A DNA stretch of 56,275 nucleotides from Mesorhizobium sp. (GCA_022833215.1 JAIPUZ010000058.1:1-56275); one strand, 5' to 3'. Positions 44,727 through 54,496 are shown, counted from the first letter of the stretch. Notes: a model not told the origin generated them from the letters alone. Made by a program: numbers and translations.

Positions 44727-44788
44727 ATAAGGCAAGGCAGGGCGCGCGGATATCGCTGCATGCCTGCAAGCAAGGAAGAGGAGGTTCC

Positions 44789-46975
44789 ATGCCGGATCAT
44801 GTCGATCTGACGTCAGCTGCATCCTGGCGCGAATTGCACGCAACACGCGAGGACTGGTCGAATGCCGATCCGGCGGTGCTGGAATGGATGCTCGTGTCGT
44901 CGCATCTGATCCGCGCCTTCGAGGAAAAGGTTCTGGAACTCGCCGGTCAGGGGCTGGTCCATGGGCCCGCCCATTCGGCCATCGGTCAGGAGGGCGGAGC
45001 GGTCGGTTCGGCCGCGCTGATGCGCACGACCGATCAGGTGAACGGTTCGCATCGCGCGCATCATCAATTCCTCGCCAAGGCGATCCGCCACGTGACGCCT
45101 GACGGGCTGTCGACGGACACCGGCTTTTCCGGCGCGATACAACATCTGGCGCAGAAGTCGCTGGCCGAGATACTGGGTCTCGCCCAGGGCTTCTGCAAAG
45201 GACGTGGCGGCTCCATGCATCTGCGCTGGTCCGAAGCCGGGAATCTTGGCACCAACGCCATAGTGGGCGGGGGCGTGCCGCTGGCAGCCGGGGCCGCGTG
45301 GGCGCACAAGCGCGCGGGTCAGGGGGATGTGGCCTTCTCCTATTTCGGCGACGGGGCCGTCAACATCGGCTCTGTTCTCGAGACGATGAACCTGGCTGCG
45401 GCCTGGAAGCTGCCCCTCTGCTTCTTCATCGAGAACAATCGCTATGCCGTCTCGACGCATGTCGAAGAGGTTACCGCCGAGCCGCGGCTGGCCGCGCGGG
45501 GACAGGCGTTTGCCATCCCCTCATGGAAAGTGGACGGCATGGATCCTCTTGCCGTCTATCTGGCCACCCAGGAAGCGATGGAGGTGATGCGCGGCGGCGG
45601 CGGCCCGACCATCATTGAAGCCGATGTTTACCGCTTCTTCCATCAGAACGGCCCCCTCCCCGGCAGCGCCTTCGGCTATCGCGACAAGGCAGAGGAAACC
45701 GAATGGCGCGCGCGCGACCCGCTCGACCGCTTGTCCATGGAAATGCAGCAACGCCAGCTCATCGGCAGCGAGACGGTGGAGGCGCTGCGCCAGCGCGCGC
45801 AGGCGCTGATGGATGAAGTCGCAGGCGAACTGATGGAGGACAATGGCGGCAAGCGCCGGATTCGTCCCTCGCTCTGGCCCCGGGAGGATTTTCGCGACCA
45901 TGGCGTGCGCGGCGATCTGTCCGAGTTTGCCGGTGTCCGCACCGCGGAACTGGAGACATTCCAGGGCGCGATAAACCACAATGCGAAGTTCATAGACGTC
46001 GTGGCGAATGTCATGCACCGCCGCATGGAGGCAGATTCGCGCATCGTCGTCCTCGGCGAGGACGTCCACAGGCTCAGGGGCGGAACCAACGGGGCGACAC
46101 GCGGCCTTGCCGCCGCCTGGCCGGACAGGATTCTCGGCACGCCGATTTCCGAAAACGCATTCACCGGACTGGCCGGCGGCATCGCGATGGACGCACGTTA
46201 CCGGCCGGTGGTCGAATTCATGTATCCCGACTTCATATGGGTCGCTGCCGACCAGCTCTTCAACCAGATCGCCAAGGCCCGGCATATGTTCGGCGGCGAT
46301 ATGGACGTGCCGCTTGTGCTGCGCACCAAGGTCGCCATGGGCACAGGATACGGCTCGCAGCATTCCATGGATCCGGCAGGCATCTTCGCCACCTCGCCCG
46401 GCTGGCGCATCGTCGCGCCTTCGACGCCCTTCGACTATGTGGGCCTGATGAACAGCGCCCTGCTGTGCAGGGACCCCGTCATCGTCATCGAGCATGTCGA
46501 TCTCTACAACTCGACCGGCCCTGCCCCCGAAGACGACCTCGACTATTTCATCCCGCTCGGCAGGGCCAGGGTCGTCCGGCCCGGCGCCTCGATGACGGTG
46601 CTGACCTATCTCGGCATGGTGCAGCAGGTGGTCGATGCGGCCGGGCGTCTCGGCATCGACGCCGAGGTGATCGACCTGCGTTCCCTCGACCGGGCTGGAC
46701 TGGACTGGGAAACGATCGAAAACTCGGTCCGCAAGACAGGCAACGTGCTGGTGGTGGAACAGGGCGCGCTCGGCACCTCCTACGGAGGGATGATCGCTGC
46801 CGAAATCCAGAACCGCTGCTTCGACTGGCTGGATCAGCCGGTGCAGCGCGTGCATGGCGGCGAAGCCTCGCCCAGCATCTCCAAGGTTCTGGAAGCTGCC
46901 GCCTGTACACGCCCCGCCGACATCGAGCATGGCCTGCGGCGCGTCATGGCCGAGCAGGGCCGCCCGCTGAGCTGA
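44789..46975 (+). CDS. 2-Oxoacid dehydrogenase E1, fused alpha and beta subunits
   Basis: 728-residue thiamine-diphosphate enzyme. The alpha part (residues ~30-370) has the TPP motif GDGAVNIG to ENN (about 188-216); the beta part starts near residue 395 (AINHNAKFIDVVANVMHRRM) and includes VVLGEDVHRLRGG and the usual C-terminal transketolase domain (VLTYLGMVQQVVDAAGRLGI). Separate alpha and beta genes are normal for acetoin, pyruvate and branched-chain dehydrogenases, so this is a fusion. It would decarboxylate a 2-oxoacid or acetoin. GAAGAGGAGG precedes the ATG. The E2 gene follows 24 nt downstream; no E3 is in the window. Confidence 0.9.
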   Translation: MPDHVDLTSAASWRELHATREDWSNADPAVLEWMLVSSHLIRAFEEKVLELAGQGLVHGPAHSAIGQEGGAVGSAALMRTTDQVNGSHRAHHQFLAKAIRHVTPDGLSTDTGFSGAIQHLAQKSLAEILGLAQGFCKGRGGSMHLRWSEAGNLGTNAIVGGGVPLAAGAAWAHKRAGQGDVAFSYFGDGAVNIGSVLETMNLAAAWKLPLCFFIENNRYAVSTHVEEVTAEPRLAARGQAFAIPSWKVDGMDPLAVYLATQEAMEVMRGGGGPTIIEADVYRFFHQNGPLPGSAFGYRDKAEETEWRARDPLDRLSMEMQQRQLIGSETVEALRQRAQALMDEVAGELMEDNGGKRRIRPSLWPREDFRDHGVRGDLSEFAGVRTAELETFQGAINHNAKFIDVVANVMHRRMEADSRIVVLGEDVHRLRGGTNGATRGLAAAWPDRILGTPISENAFTGLAGGIAMDARYRPVVEFMYPDFIWVAADQLFNQIAKARHMFGGDMDVPLVLRTKVAMGTGYGSQHSMDPAGIFATSPGWRIVAPSTPFDYVGLMNSALLCRDPVIVIEHVDLYNSTGPAPEDDLDYFIPLGRARVVRPGASMTVLTYLGMVQQVVDAAGRLGIDAEVIDLRSLDRAGLDWETIENSVRKTGNVLVVEQGALGTSYGGMIAAEIQNRCFDWLDQPVQRVHGGEASPSISKVLEAAACTRPADIEHGLRRVMAEQGRPLS

Positions 46976-46999
46976 TCCCATCACAGATTGGAACCCGGA

Positions 47000-48256
47000 A
47001 TGCCTATCGAGATCAGGATGCCGGCCCTTTCGGCTGGAATGGAGCACGGAACGCTGGCCCGCTGGCTGAAGCGGGAGGGTGATGGCGTCGTGAAAGGCGA
47101 TGTCATCGCCGAGATCGAGACGGACAAGGCGACGATGGAGCTGGAGGCGACCGAAGCAGGCCGCATCGGACGGTTGCTCGTCGGGGACGGGACGGCGGAT
47201 GTGCCTGTTGACGGGGTCATCGCACTGCTGCTGCGGGATGGCGAAACCCTGCCGCCCGAGAGCGCCGCTCCTGCGGATGGCGCCACGCCACCGGCAATGG
47301 CCGTACCGATACGCAATGACGGGGAAACGCAGGCAAAGCCGGCTGCCCCGGTCGCAGGCGCGCGCGGTCCGCACGCCTCGCCGCTGGCTCGCCGCATTGC
47401 GGCGCAACACGGCCTCGACCTGTCACAACTGGCTGGCAGCGGACCGAACGGCCGGATCGTCCGGATCGACGTCGAGCAGGCCCACATGGTGGCGACAACG
47501 ACGCTGGCAGCGGAAGAAAGCGCGGGGTCGAATATTATCGCATCGGGGCCGGGCCGGGATGTGGTCGACGCAGGCTATACGCGTGTGCCGCATAGCAGCA
47601 TCCGCAGGACCATCGCCCGCCGGCTGACGCAATCCAAATCCACTGTTCCGCACTTCTATCTGAAGACAAGCTGCGAGGTCGATGCGCTGCTGGCCCTCAG
47701 GGCGCAGATAAATGCCATGCGCGACCCTGCCGACAGGGTTTCGGTGAACGATTTCGTGGTGAAGGCCGCTGCACTGGCATTGCGCCGCGTTCCGGCCGCA
47801 CATGCGATCTGGACGGACGAGGCCATGCTGGTGCCGGAGAGCATCGACATCTCGGTGGCCGTGGCGACCGAAGGCGGCCTGATCACGCCGATCGTGAGGC
47901 ACGCGGACGAGAAAAGCCTCGGCACGCTCTCGCGTGAGATCAGGGAACTGGCCGCGCGCGCCCGCGAAAATCGCCTGAAGCCTGCGGAGTACCAGGGGGG
48001 AAGCTTCTCGGTTTCCAATCTTGGAATGTACGGCGTCAGTGAGTTTGCCGCGATCATCAACCCACCGCAAAGCTGCATTCTGGCGGTCGGGGCAGCCGAA
48101 CGTCACCCCGTATGCAAGGGCGACGATATCGTTGTGGCGACGGTCATGAACTGCACCCTCTCGGTGGATCACCGCGCGGTCGACGGCGCCGTGGGCGCGC
48201 AGCTTATCGGCGCCTTCAGGGAACTCATCGAGACCCCGCTGATATTGCTGACCTAG
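47000..48256 (+). CDS. 2-Oxoacid dehydrogenase E2 (dihydrolipoamide acyltransferase)
   Basis: 418 residues with the classical three-part layout: an N-terminal lipoyl domain with the lipoylated lysine in EIETDKATME (Lys43), a peripheral subunit-binding domain (ASPLARRIAAQHGLDLSQL, about 119-150), and a catalytic core ending in the acyltransferase motif SVDHRAVDG (His about 390). It takes the acyl group from the E1 product to CoA. The ATG at 47000 follows the E1 stop by 24 nt. E3 must come from elsewhere. Acyl specificity (acetyl, from acetoin or pyruvate, or branched) cannot be read reliably. Confidence 0.92.
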   Translation: MPIEIRMPALSAGMEHGTLARWLKREGDGVVKGDVIAEIETDKATMELEATEAGRIGRLLVGDGTADVPVDGVIALLLRDGETLPPESAAPADGATPPAMAVPIRNDGETQAKPAAPVAGARGPHASPLARRIAAQHGLDLSQLAGSGPNGRIVRIDVEQAHMVATTTLAAEESAGSNIIASGPGRDVVDAGYTRVPHSSIRRTIARRLTQSKSTVPHFYLKTSCEVDALLALRAQINAMRDPADRVSVNDFVVKAAALALRRVPAAHAIWTDEAMLVPESIDISVAVATEGGLITPIVRHADEKSLGTLSREIRELAARARENRLKPAEYQGGSFSVSNLGMYGVSEFAAIINPPQSCILAVGAAERHPVCKGDDIVVATVMNCTLSVDHRAVDGAVGAQLIGAFRELIETPLILLT

Positions 48257-48516
48257 GGCAATTCCAGCGAAAGTGCGAAGCGGTTTTGCGTTCGGAAACG
48301 CGTAAAAACAAAGGTTAGAGCGTTTCTGCGATTCGAAGAAAGGCGCAAAGGCTCCAGGACATGACGCCCGCAGCCGACTTCCGGTTGCGCGCGTCATGCA
48401 CGGGACAACAGCCTGGAGCTGGCCCGGAAAAAGTGCGGCGCGGTTTTGAACAGAATCGCGCACGCAAGGCATGTCCGGGTTTCCGGACAGATCCCATGAA
48501 AACGGATCGCGACGGA
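48257..48516. repeat. Convergent intergenic region with interspersed and nested inverted repeats
   Basis: Between E2 (plus) and the PotA-like gene (minus). AAAGTGCGAAGCGGTTTTGC near 48270 and a diverged copy AAAAGTGCGGCGCGGTTTTG near 48428 resemble the dispersed repeat seen in Hyphomicrobiales. Between them are nested inverted repeats: GCTCCAGG (48351-48358) with CCTGGAGC (48412-48419), and inside these ATGACGC (48361-48367) with GCGTCAT (48391-48397). TTAGAGCGTTTC at about 48315 resembles the IS630 terminal sequence but no transposase accompanies it. Confidence 0.6.
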
Positions 48517-49593
48517 TCAGTCGCTTGCGAACAGGTGGCCGTCCTCGGGATTCCAGCCGATATCGACGGTGTCTCCGACCTGCGGGCGGTTCTTGTCGAA
48601 AGCCGCGATCTTCACCATTGCGATCTGGCCGCCGCCGAGATCGACCAGCATGCGCAACTGGTCGCCCAGATAGGCCAGCTCGGTGACCCTGGCGGAAATC
48701 CGGTTGGCAAGCCCTTCGGCGTCCTGATTCAGCCCCATCTTCTCCGGCCGTACAGCCAGCGTAACCGGTCCGCTACCCGACCACGGGCACGCGACCGAAA
48801 CGACTGTGCCTGAAGACAGGCGAACAGCGGTCAGATTCCCTGGCGAGGCTTCGATGCTGCCGGACAACAGATTGTTCTCGCCGACGAAGCCGGCAACATA
48901 GGCGTCGGACGGCTTCTCATAGATGTCGCCCGGCGGCGCGATCTGCGCGATGTCTCCGGCATGGAACACTGCCACGCGATCGGACATGGTGAGCGCTTCG
49001 GACTGATCGTGCGTCACATAGACGACGGTGACGCCCAGTTGGCGATGCAGCTCCCTGATCTCGAACTGCATATGCTCCCGCAGATTCTTGTCGAGCGCTC
49101 CCAGAGGCTCATCCATCAGCACCAGTTCCGGCTTGAATATAAGCGCGCGCGCGAGCGCTACACGCTGCTGCTGGCCGCCGGACAGCATTGCGGGCTTGCG
49201 GTCTTCCATGCCATCCAGCCGCACCATGCTGATGGCGCGCCTGACCTCCTCCTCAACGCCGGCGCGCTTCATGCCCCGCATGCGCAGCGGATAGGCAAGG
49301 TTTTGCGCCACCGTCATATGCGGAAACAGCGCATAATTCTGGAAGACGACGCCGATGCCGCGCCGATGTGGCGGCAGATGCTCTATCGGCGCTCCATTCA
49401 TACGAATAGCGCCGCTGGTCGGCTCCTCGAAGCCGGCCAGCATCATCAGCGTCGTTGTCTTGCCGGAACCGGAGGCGCCGAGCAGGGTCAGGAACTCGCC
49501 ACGGCAGACCGTGAGATCGAGACCGCGAATGACCGCATGGCGGCCATAGCTTTTCGTGATCTTGTCGAATTCGATAAGCGCTTCAGCCGCCAT
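48517..49593 (-). CDS. potA: Spermidine/putrescine-type ABC transporter ATP-binding protein (PotA-like)
   Basis: 358-residue ATPase. Walker [10 protein letters not shown] (39-47), signature [15 protein letters not shown], Walker [13 protein letters not shown] and a C-terminal TOBE domain ([20 protein letters not shown]) are intact. The class energises import of polyamines, opines, iron or small organic molecules through PotB/PotC permeases. ATG 49593 is used; a GTG codon just before it is in frame but adds one residue. It is last in an operon running from 54496, after the aminotransferase and SDR genes, an unusual position for the ATPase. Confidence 0.92.
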   Translation of the reverse strand: MAAEALIEFDKITKSYGRHAVIRGLDLTVCRGEFLTLLGASGSGKTTTLMMLAGFEEPTSGAIRMNGAPIEHLPPHRRGIGVVFQNYALFPHMTVAQNLAYPLRMRGMKRAGVEEEVRRAISMVRLDGMEDRKPAMLSGGQQQRVALARALIFKPELVLMDEPLGALDKNLREHMQFEIRELHRQLGVTVVYVTHDQSEALTMSDRVAVFHAGDIAQIAPPGDIYEKPSDAYVAGFVGENNLLSGSIEASPGNLTAVRLSSGTVVSVACPWSGSGPVTLAVRPEKMGLNQDAEGLANRISARVTELAYLGDQLRMLVDLGGGQIAMVKIAAFDKNRPQVGDTVDIGWNPEDGHLFASD

Positions 49594-49639
49594 CACAAGG
49601 TAGCTCCAGAGATATTCGTCCGGCAGGACGCTGAGAAAG

Positions 49640-50428
49640 TCATGCTGGGGTGTTTTCGGCGCCGGCCGCTGAAGGCGGCGTCATGAAACCTGCCGTTTCG
49701 CCGCCATCGACCGTGAGCGCAACACCGTTGATGAAGGATGAGGCCGGCGACAGGAGCCAGCTCACGGCTTCGGCCACATCCTCCGCATTCCCGAGACGAT
49801 GGACCGGGATCCGGGCCTCCAGCATCTGCCTGCGTCCGGGGATTTCCAGTGTCCTTCCCATCATGCGGGTGGCGATCTGGCCCGGGCAGATGGCGTTGAA
49901 GCGAACCTGCGAGCCATATTCGAGCGCAAGGGCATATGTGAGGCCGATCAGCGCCGCTTTCGAAGCGGTGTAGATGGCAAGGCCCTGCTCCCCGACCAGC
50001 CCGGCAATGGACGACATCATGACCACCGCGCCGCCACCGGCGCGCAGCCCCTGAAGGGCATGGCGGGTGAACAGAAAGGCCGAAGTGGTGTTCACCTTCA
50101 TGATATGGTTCCAGTCGTCGAGCGTCGCGTGGTCGAAGGCCATGCGCGCACCGACACCGGCATTGTTGACGAGGCCGGAAAGCCGCCCGCCACCGAGGTC
50201 GAGGGCTGCGTCCACAGCCCGCCTGCAATCCGCCTCGACCGAGGCATCGCCTGCCACGAACACGGAGAGGGGAATCTCCGCGGCCAGAGCCTGCCCGGCC
50301 TCGCGGTCGCGGCCGGTGAACACGACGCGCGCGCCCTCGTCCGCCAGCTTGCGCACGCAGGCCGCGCCGATGCCATGAGTGCCGCCGGTGACGAGAACGA
50401 CACGGGGTGCGGCTGGAACCTCGCTCAT
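49640..50428 (-). CDS. Short-chain dehydrogenase/reductase (SDR)
   Basis: 262-residue NAD(P)-dependent enzyme. The cofactor motif is TGGTHGIG (14-21); NNAGVGA, the catalytic Ser in MMSSIAGL and YTASK (Tyr about 154, Lys about 158) are all present. It oxidises or reduces an alcohol/ketone pair. The ATG at 50428 overlaps the aminotransferase stop (ATGA), so both are translated together. Its place inside the ABC importer operon suggests it modifies the imported compound or its deaminated product. A longer open frame to 50488 lies in the aminotransferase gene. Confidence 0.92.
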   Translation of the reverse strand: MSEVPAAPRVVLVTGGTHGIGAACVRKLADEGARVVFTGRDREAGQALAAEIPLSVFVAGDASVEADCRRAVDAALDLGGGRLSGLVNNAGVGARMAFDHATLDDWNHIMKVNTTSAFLFTRHALQGLRAGGGAVVMMSSIAGLVGEQGLAIYTASKAALIGLTYALALEYGSQVRFNAICPGQIATRMMGRTLEIPGRRQMLEARIPVHRLGNAEDVAEAVSWLLSPASSFINGVALTVDGGETAGFMTPPSAAGAENTPA

Positions 50429-51345
50429 GCTGCGGTTTCCGTGTAGTCGACCGTTGTGCAGAGCCAGCCGTCTTCCTTGCGCCCCCAATAGAGGTCGTGG
50501 ATGCGGTTGGTGATCGATCCGGGCCGGCCATTGCCATAGATGCGGCCATCCAGTTCGGTGACCGGCATGATGCCACCGGCGGTGCTGGTGATGAAGATCT
50601 CGTCGGCGCCGCGCAGTTCGTCGGCGCTGACCGGCCGGATCTCGCAGGCGATGCCGGCTTCCCCGGCAAGCTCGATCACGGTCCGCCGCGTCATGCCCTC
50701 GAACACGCCCCGGTCCGGCGTCGCCAGAACGCCGTCGCGAACCGCGAACACGTTGAACCCGGCCCCTTCGGTGATGTTGCCGTCCCGGTCGATCAGCACC
50801 GCCACGACGGCGTCGCGGTCGTAGGCTTCGAAGATACCCCCGGTGAGGTCGAGCCAGTGAAAGTTCTTGATGCGCGGATCGACCGCCTCGGGCTGGATGC
50901 GTTGCACGGAGCTTATCACCATCTTGAGCCCGTCCCGGCGCTGCTCCTCATTGGCGATCCATACGAAGGGCTGGGCGAAAGCATAGAAGCGGTTCTGGCA
51001 AAGCCTCGGATCACGCGTACCGCGCGGCGGCACGCCCCGCGTGCAGGTCATCTGCACATAGGCATCCCGCAGGCCGCTGCGGCGCACGCACTCGATAAGG
51101 ATGTCGGCGATTTCCTGCGCGGAATAGGGCAGGCTCATGCGCAACCCCTTCATCGACTGCTGGAAGCGCTCGATATGATCGTCCAGGCGGAAGAAGCGCC
51201 CCTTCCAGACATGCGCCACATCGTAGGTGGCGTCCGAGCGGACGAAGCCGCGATCGGTCAGCGGTATGCTGGCTTTCGCCAAAGGCATGTAAACACCGTC
51301 AATGAAGGCAACGCCGTCAGCCGGATCGAATTGCGTTTCAGTCAT
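50425..51345 (-). CDS. Class IV aminotransferase (D-amino acid aminotransferase-like)
   Basis: 306-residue PLP enzyme of fold type IV, like D-amino acid aminotransferase, branched-chain aminotransferase and (R)-amine transaminases. The PLP lysine is in RIKNFHWLDL (about Lys160), and the family loops GNITEGAGFNVFAVRDGVLATP and ITSTAGGIMPVTELDG are present. It interconverts an amino acid or amine and a 2-oxoacid. The stop overlaps the SDR start and its ATG lies 8 nt inside the permease end (51338), so it is translationally coupled. Such a gene inside a Pot-type importer operon suggests that the imported substrate carries an amino group. Confidence 0.9.
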   Translation of the reverse strand: MTETQFDPADGVAFIDGVYMPLAKASIPLTDRGFVRSDATYDVAHVWKGRFFRLDDHIERFQQSMKGLRMSLPYSAQEIADILIECVRRSGLRDAYVQMTCTRGVPPRGTRDPRLCQNRFYAFAQPFVWIANEEQRRDGLKMVISSVQRIQPEAVDPRIKNFHWLDLTGGIFEAYDRDAVVAVLIDRDGNITEGAGFNVFAVRDGVLATPDRGVFEGMTRRTVIELAGEAGIACEIRPVSADELRGADEIFITSTAGGIMPVTELDGRIYGNGRPGSITNRIHDLYWGRKEDGWLCTTVDYTETAA

Positions 51346-52153
51346 TCTTGTTCGTCCTGTTCGAATTGGTTCGCATGAGAAGGCTGGCAGAGATGAGCGT
51401 CAGAACCGCAATGCACATCAGGAATGTCGCCATTGCCAGAATGGACGGATCGATGTTGTCGCGGATGCCCTCGAACATCTTGAGCGGCAGGGTGCGCTGG
51501 ACGGGGCCGGCGATGAACAGCGTCACCACCACTTCGTCGAAAGAGGTCGCGAAGGCAAACAGGGCCCCAGACAGGATGCCCGGCGCCATGATCGGAACCA
51601 GAACGTTGAGGAAGGCGCGTGCGGGCGATGCGCCGAGGCTGGCAGCGGCCTGCATGAGCTTCAGGTCGAAACCCTGAAGCGTGGCGCTCACCGTGATCAA
51701 CACGAAGGGAGTGGCCAGAACGGCATGGGCGACCACCACCCCCGCCAGCGTGGAGGTCAGGCCGAGGCGCGAGAACGCGAAATAGAGGCCGAGCCCGGTG
51801 ATGACGGGCGGCACGATCATCGGGGCGATAAGAAGACCCAGCAAGGTCGTCGGGAACGGCAGATGCCCGCGCGCGAAGGCATATGCGGCCAGCGTACCGA
51901 GCGGGGTCGCAATCAGGGTGGACAACAGGCCGATCAGCAGGCTGTTCCACAGCGCGCTCAGCCACGGCCCGTCGAGAAAGACCTTCTCGTACCACTGCAT
52001 GGAGAAGCCGGGCAGCGGATAGCTGAGGAAGCTTCCGGCGCTGAATGAGATCGGGACGGCTGCCAGCAGTGGCAGGATCAGCACCAGCATCATCAGGACG
52101 CCGAAGACGACATGGGCCATACTTCCGATGCGGGCCAGGAACCGGTAGGACAT
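51338..52153 (-). CDS. potC: Spermidine/putrescine-type ABC transporter permease (PotC-like)
   Basis: 271-residue inner-membrane permease with six helices; the coupling motif EAAASLGASPARAF (here QAAASLGASPARAFLNVLVPIM, near residues 175-195) identifies the type I ABC importer family. It follows the PotB-like gene by 9 nt and overlaps the aminotransferase start by 8 nt, so expression is coupled. It forms the channel with the PotB-like subunit. Confidence 0.9.
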   Translation of the reverse strand: MSYRFLARIGSMAHVVFGVLMMLVLILPLLAAVPISFSAGSFLSYPLPGFSMQWYEKVFLDGPWLSALWNSLLIGLLSTLIATPLGTLAAYAFARGHLPFPTTLLGLLIAPMIVPPVITGLGLYFAFSRLGLTSTLAGVVVAHAVLATPFVLITVSATLQGFDLKLMQAAASLGASPARAFLNVLVPIMAPGILSGALFAFATSFDEVVVTLFIAGPVQRTLPLKMFEGIRDNIDPSILAMATFLMCIAVLTLISASLLMRTNSNRTNKND

Positions 52154-52162
52154 GCGTTTCTC

Positions 52163-53413
52163 CTACCTCAGGCCGGCGATCTGACGCACGCCGACGGTGC
52201 GGCCGGCAAGAAGATAAAGCGCCAGCACGCAGACGAGGAGCATCAGGCCGAGGGCGGACGCCAGCCCCCAGTTGACCGAGGTATAGGCGTAGAAGGCGAC
52301 GAAATAGCCGAGCATCTGTTCCCGCGGACTGCCCACAAGCGAAGGCGTGATGTAGTAGCCGGCGGAAACGATGAAGGTAAGCAGCGCACCGGCGCCGACG
52401 CCGGGCAGGCTCATCGGCAGATAGACATGGAAGAAGCCGCGCGCAGGGTTGGCTCCAAGCGAGGACGAAGCCTTCATGTAGTGCGAGGGAATACCCTTCA
52501 TGGTGCTGTAAAGCGGCAGGACCATGAAAGGCAGCATCATGTGCGCCATGACGATATAGAGCCCCGTGGCGTTGAAGATGAGCTGGAGCGGAGACGAGAC
52601 GATGCCGCTCCAGATCAGGAGCTTGTTGAGCGGTCCCTGCTCCTGAAGGATGACGATCCACGAGGACGTCTTGGCCAGCAAGGATGTCCAGAACGGAAGC
52701 ATGACAGCGCCCAGCAGCATGAACGCGAAGTTGCGGCCCGATTTGACCATCAGCGCGGCGAAAGGATAGCCGAGAGCCAGACAGATCAGGGTGGTGACGG
52801 CCGCGACCTTCAGCGTTCGCATCAACACCGCCACATAGGTGCGCTGGTTCTCCGGCACCATGCCGATGCTGCCGTCGGCAGCCTGTCGCATATCGAGCGC
52901 CGACAGGATATAGAATGGCGTGTGGGCCGGTGCGGCGCGCCTGATCGCCTGCCAGGTTTCGATGTCGCCCCAGCGCCCGTCCATGCCAATAAGGCGCTCC
53001 CGCCAGTTCCCGGCATCGTCGGCGGATTTCTTCACGGCCCGCTCCGTGGACACGAGCAGCGAGCGAAACCCGCCAACCTCGTAATTCAGCCGCCGCGCAG
53101 CGGCAGCCACTGCGCGCGTGCGCTCCGGGCTCTTTTCGGACAGGTCCTGCGCGAGCGCGTCGAAGACCTCGCCGCCCGGCAGGTTCCGGTCTGCGGGATG
53201 CCATCCCGCCAGGGCCAGGCTGGTGCGTGGCAGGCCCGTCGAAACCTCGGGGCTTGCCACCGCATTGGTGAGGATGGTGACAATCGGCAGCAAGAAAACG
53301 ACAATGGTGAAGATCAGCAGCGGGGCGACCAGAAGCAGCGATGTGACCCGGCGCCTGTTCAGCCTTCTGTGGCCGGCTTCCTTGTCTGCTTCTGACCTCG
53401 CTGCCGTGATCAT
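52163..53413 (-). CDS. potB: Spermidine/putrescine-type ABC transporter permease with large periplasmic insertion (PotB-like)
   Basis: 416 residues; the first helix is TSLLLVAPLLIFTIVVFLLPIV (about 24-45), then a hydrophilic insertion of about 140 residues (52-195) faces the periplasm before the remaining five helices. The coupling motif KASSSLGANPARGFFHVYLP is present. Typical PotB is about 280-310 residues, so this belongs to the longer subgroup seen in many Hyphomicrobiales. The insertion might contact the binding protein or gate the channel. ATG 53413 is used. It is 39 nt after the binding-protein gene. Confidence 0.9.
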   Translation of the reverse strand: MITAARSEADKEAGHRRLNRRRVTSLLLVAPLLIFTIVVFLLPIVTILTNAVASPEVSTGLPRTSLALAGWHPADRNLPGGEVFDALAQDLSEKSPERTRAVAAAARRLNYEVGGFRSLLVSTERAVKKSADDAGNWRERLIGMDGRWGDIETWQAIRRAAPAHTPFYILSALDMRQAADGSIGMVPENQRTYVAVLMRTLKVAAVTTLICLALGYPFAALMVKSGRNFAFMLLGAVMLPFWTSLLAKTSSWIVILQEQGPLNKLLIWSGIVSSPLQLIFNATGLYIVMAHMMLPFMVLPLYSTMKGIPSHYMKASSSLGANPARGFFHVYLPMSLPGVGAGALLTFIVSAGYYITPSLVGSPREQMLGYFVAFYAYTSVNWGLASALGLMLLVCVLALYLLAGRTVGVRQIAGLR

Positions 53414-53452
53414 CTGACCTGTCGCCCTCCCTGATGTTGCCGGAAACGGACC

Positions 53453-54496
53453 TTACCGCGCCACCCAGTTGGAGAAGCGCTCCGTCAGCTCCTGCCCGTG
53501 ATCGATCCAGAAGCCGCTGTCGAGCTTGATGGCCTCCTTCAGGTTGTCGGGGGCGGACGGAAGGATAGCCAGCACCTCGGGATCGAGCTCGGCCATCGCC
53601 TTCTGGTTGGCGATGCCGTACGGGATCGTTTCGGCAAAGCGCTTCTGCGGAGCAGTCGAGTTCATGTAGTCGACGAGGTCCACGGCCTGATCGTGGTTAG
53701 GGCTGTCGTTTATGATGGCCCAGTAGTCGACGCTGTAGAGCTGCTGGTTCCACACGACCGGGAAGTTCCGTCCCTCGCCCTGCGCCGTGGTGATGCGGCC
53801 GTTGAACGCGGCGGTCATGGTCACCGAGCCGGCGGCAAGCCATTCCAGCGGCTGGGCGCCGCTTTCCCACCACTGGATATCGGGCTTCAGCTCGTCCAGC
53901 TTGGCAAAGGCGCGATCCTGCCCTTCGGGTGTGGCAAGGACCTTGTAGACATCGGCCCGGGCCACACCGTCCGCCATGAGTGCCAGCTCCAGCGTGAGCT
54001 TGGCGGTCTTGCGCAGGCCGCGCTTGCCGGGCCACTTCTCCGTATTCCAGAAATCAGCCCACGATGCGGGGCCATCCTTGATCTTGTCGGCATCGAAGGT
54101 CAGCACCTCCGACCACACGATTGCGCCGACGCCGCATTCGGTGAACATGGCGGGATCGCTGTCCTTGTAGCTGGATAGGGTCGCCCAGTCGACATCGGCG
54201 AGCAACCCCTCGCTGCAGGCGATCGCCAGCTCGTCCTCTTCCATCTGGACGACATCCCAGGTCACATTGCCGGTCTCGACCATCGCCTTCTGCTTGGCCA
54301 GTCCGCCATTGGTCGTGTCTTCGATGAATTTGATGCCCTTTTCAGCGGCATAGGGCTCCCAGTAGGCCGACCGGTATGCGTCCTGAACCGAACCGCCAAA
54401 CCCAACGACCGTCAGATCGCGAGCATGGGCGCCGAAGCTGGTGCCGACGAGAGCCGTCAGCATCAGAGCGCCCGTCAACTTGCCGGAAATTTTCAT
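53453..54496 (-). CDS. Polyamine/opine-type ABC transporter substrate-binding protein (PotD/PotF-like)
   Basis: 347-residue periplasmic binding protein. Signal peptide MKISGKLTGALMLTALVGTSFGAHA (cleavage about residue 25), then the fold opening LTVVGFGGSVQDAYRSAYWEP and MEEDELAIACSEGLL. It presents its ligand to the PotBC channel. GAAGGAGGAAGC just before the ATG at 54496 is a strong ribosome site. First gene of the operon; a promoter with TTGACA lies at 54651-54679 and the GTATCCA pair beyond it. A precise ligand cannot be stated. Confidence 0.92.
   Translation of the reverse strand: MKISGKLTGALMLTALVGTSFGAHARDLTVVGFGGSVQDAYRSAYWEPYAAEKGIKFIEDTTNGGLAKQKAMVETGNVTWDVVQMEEDELAIACSEGLLADVDWATLSSYKDSDPAMFTECGVGAIVWSEVLTFDADKIKDGPASWADFWNTEKWPGKRGLRKTAKLTLELALMADGVARADVYKVLATPEGQDRAFAKLDELKPDIQWWESGAQPLEWLAAGSVTMTAAFNGRITTAQGEGRNFPVVWNQQLYSVDYWAIINDSPNHDQAVDLVDYMNSTAPQKRFAETIPYGIANQKAMAELDPEVLAILPSAPDNLKEAIKLDSGFWIDHGQELTERFSNWVAR

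Noticed and set aside
48313-48325. TTAGAGCGTTTC as a second IS630 end
   Set aside because: No transposase or partner end nearby; similar short strings are part of the dispersed repeats.
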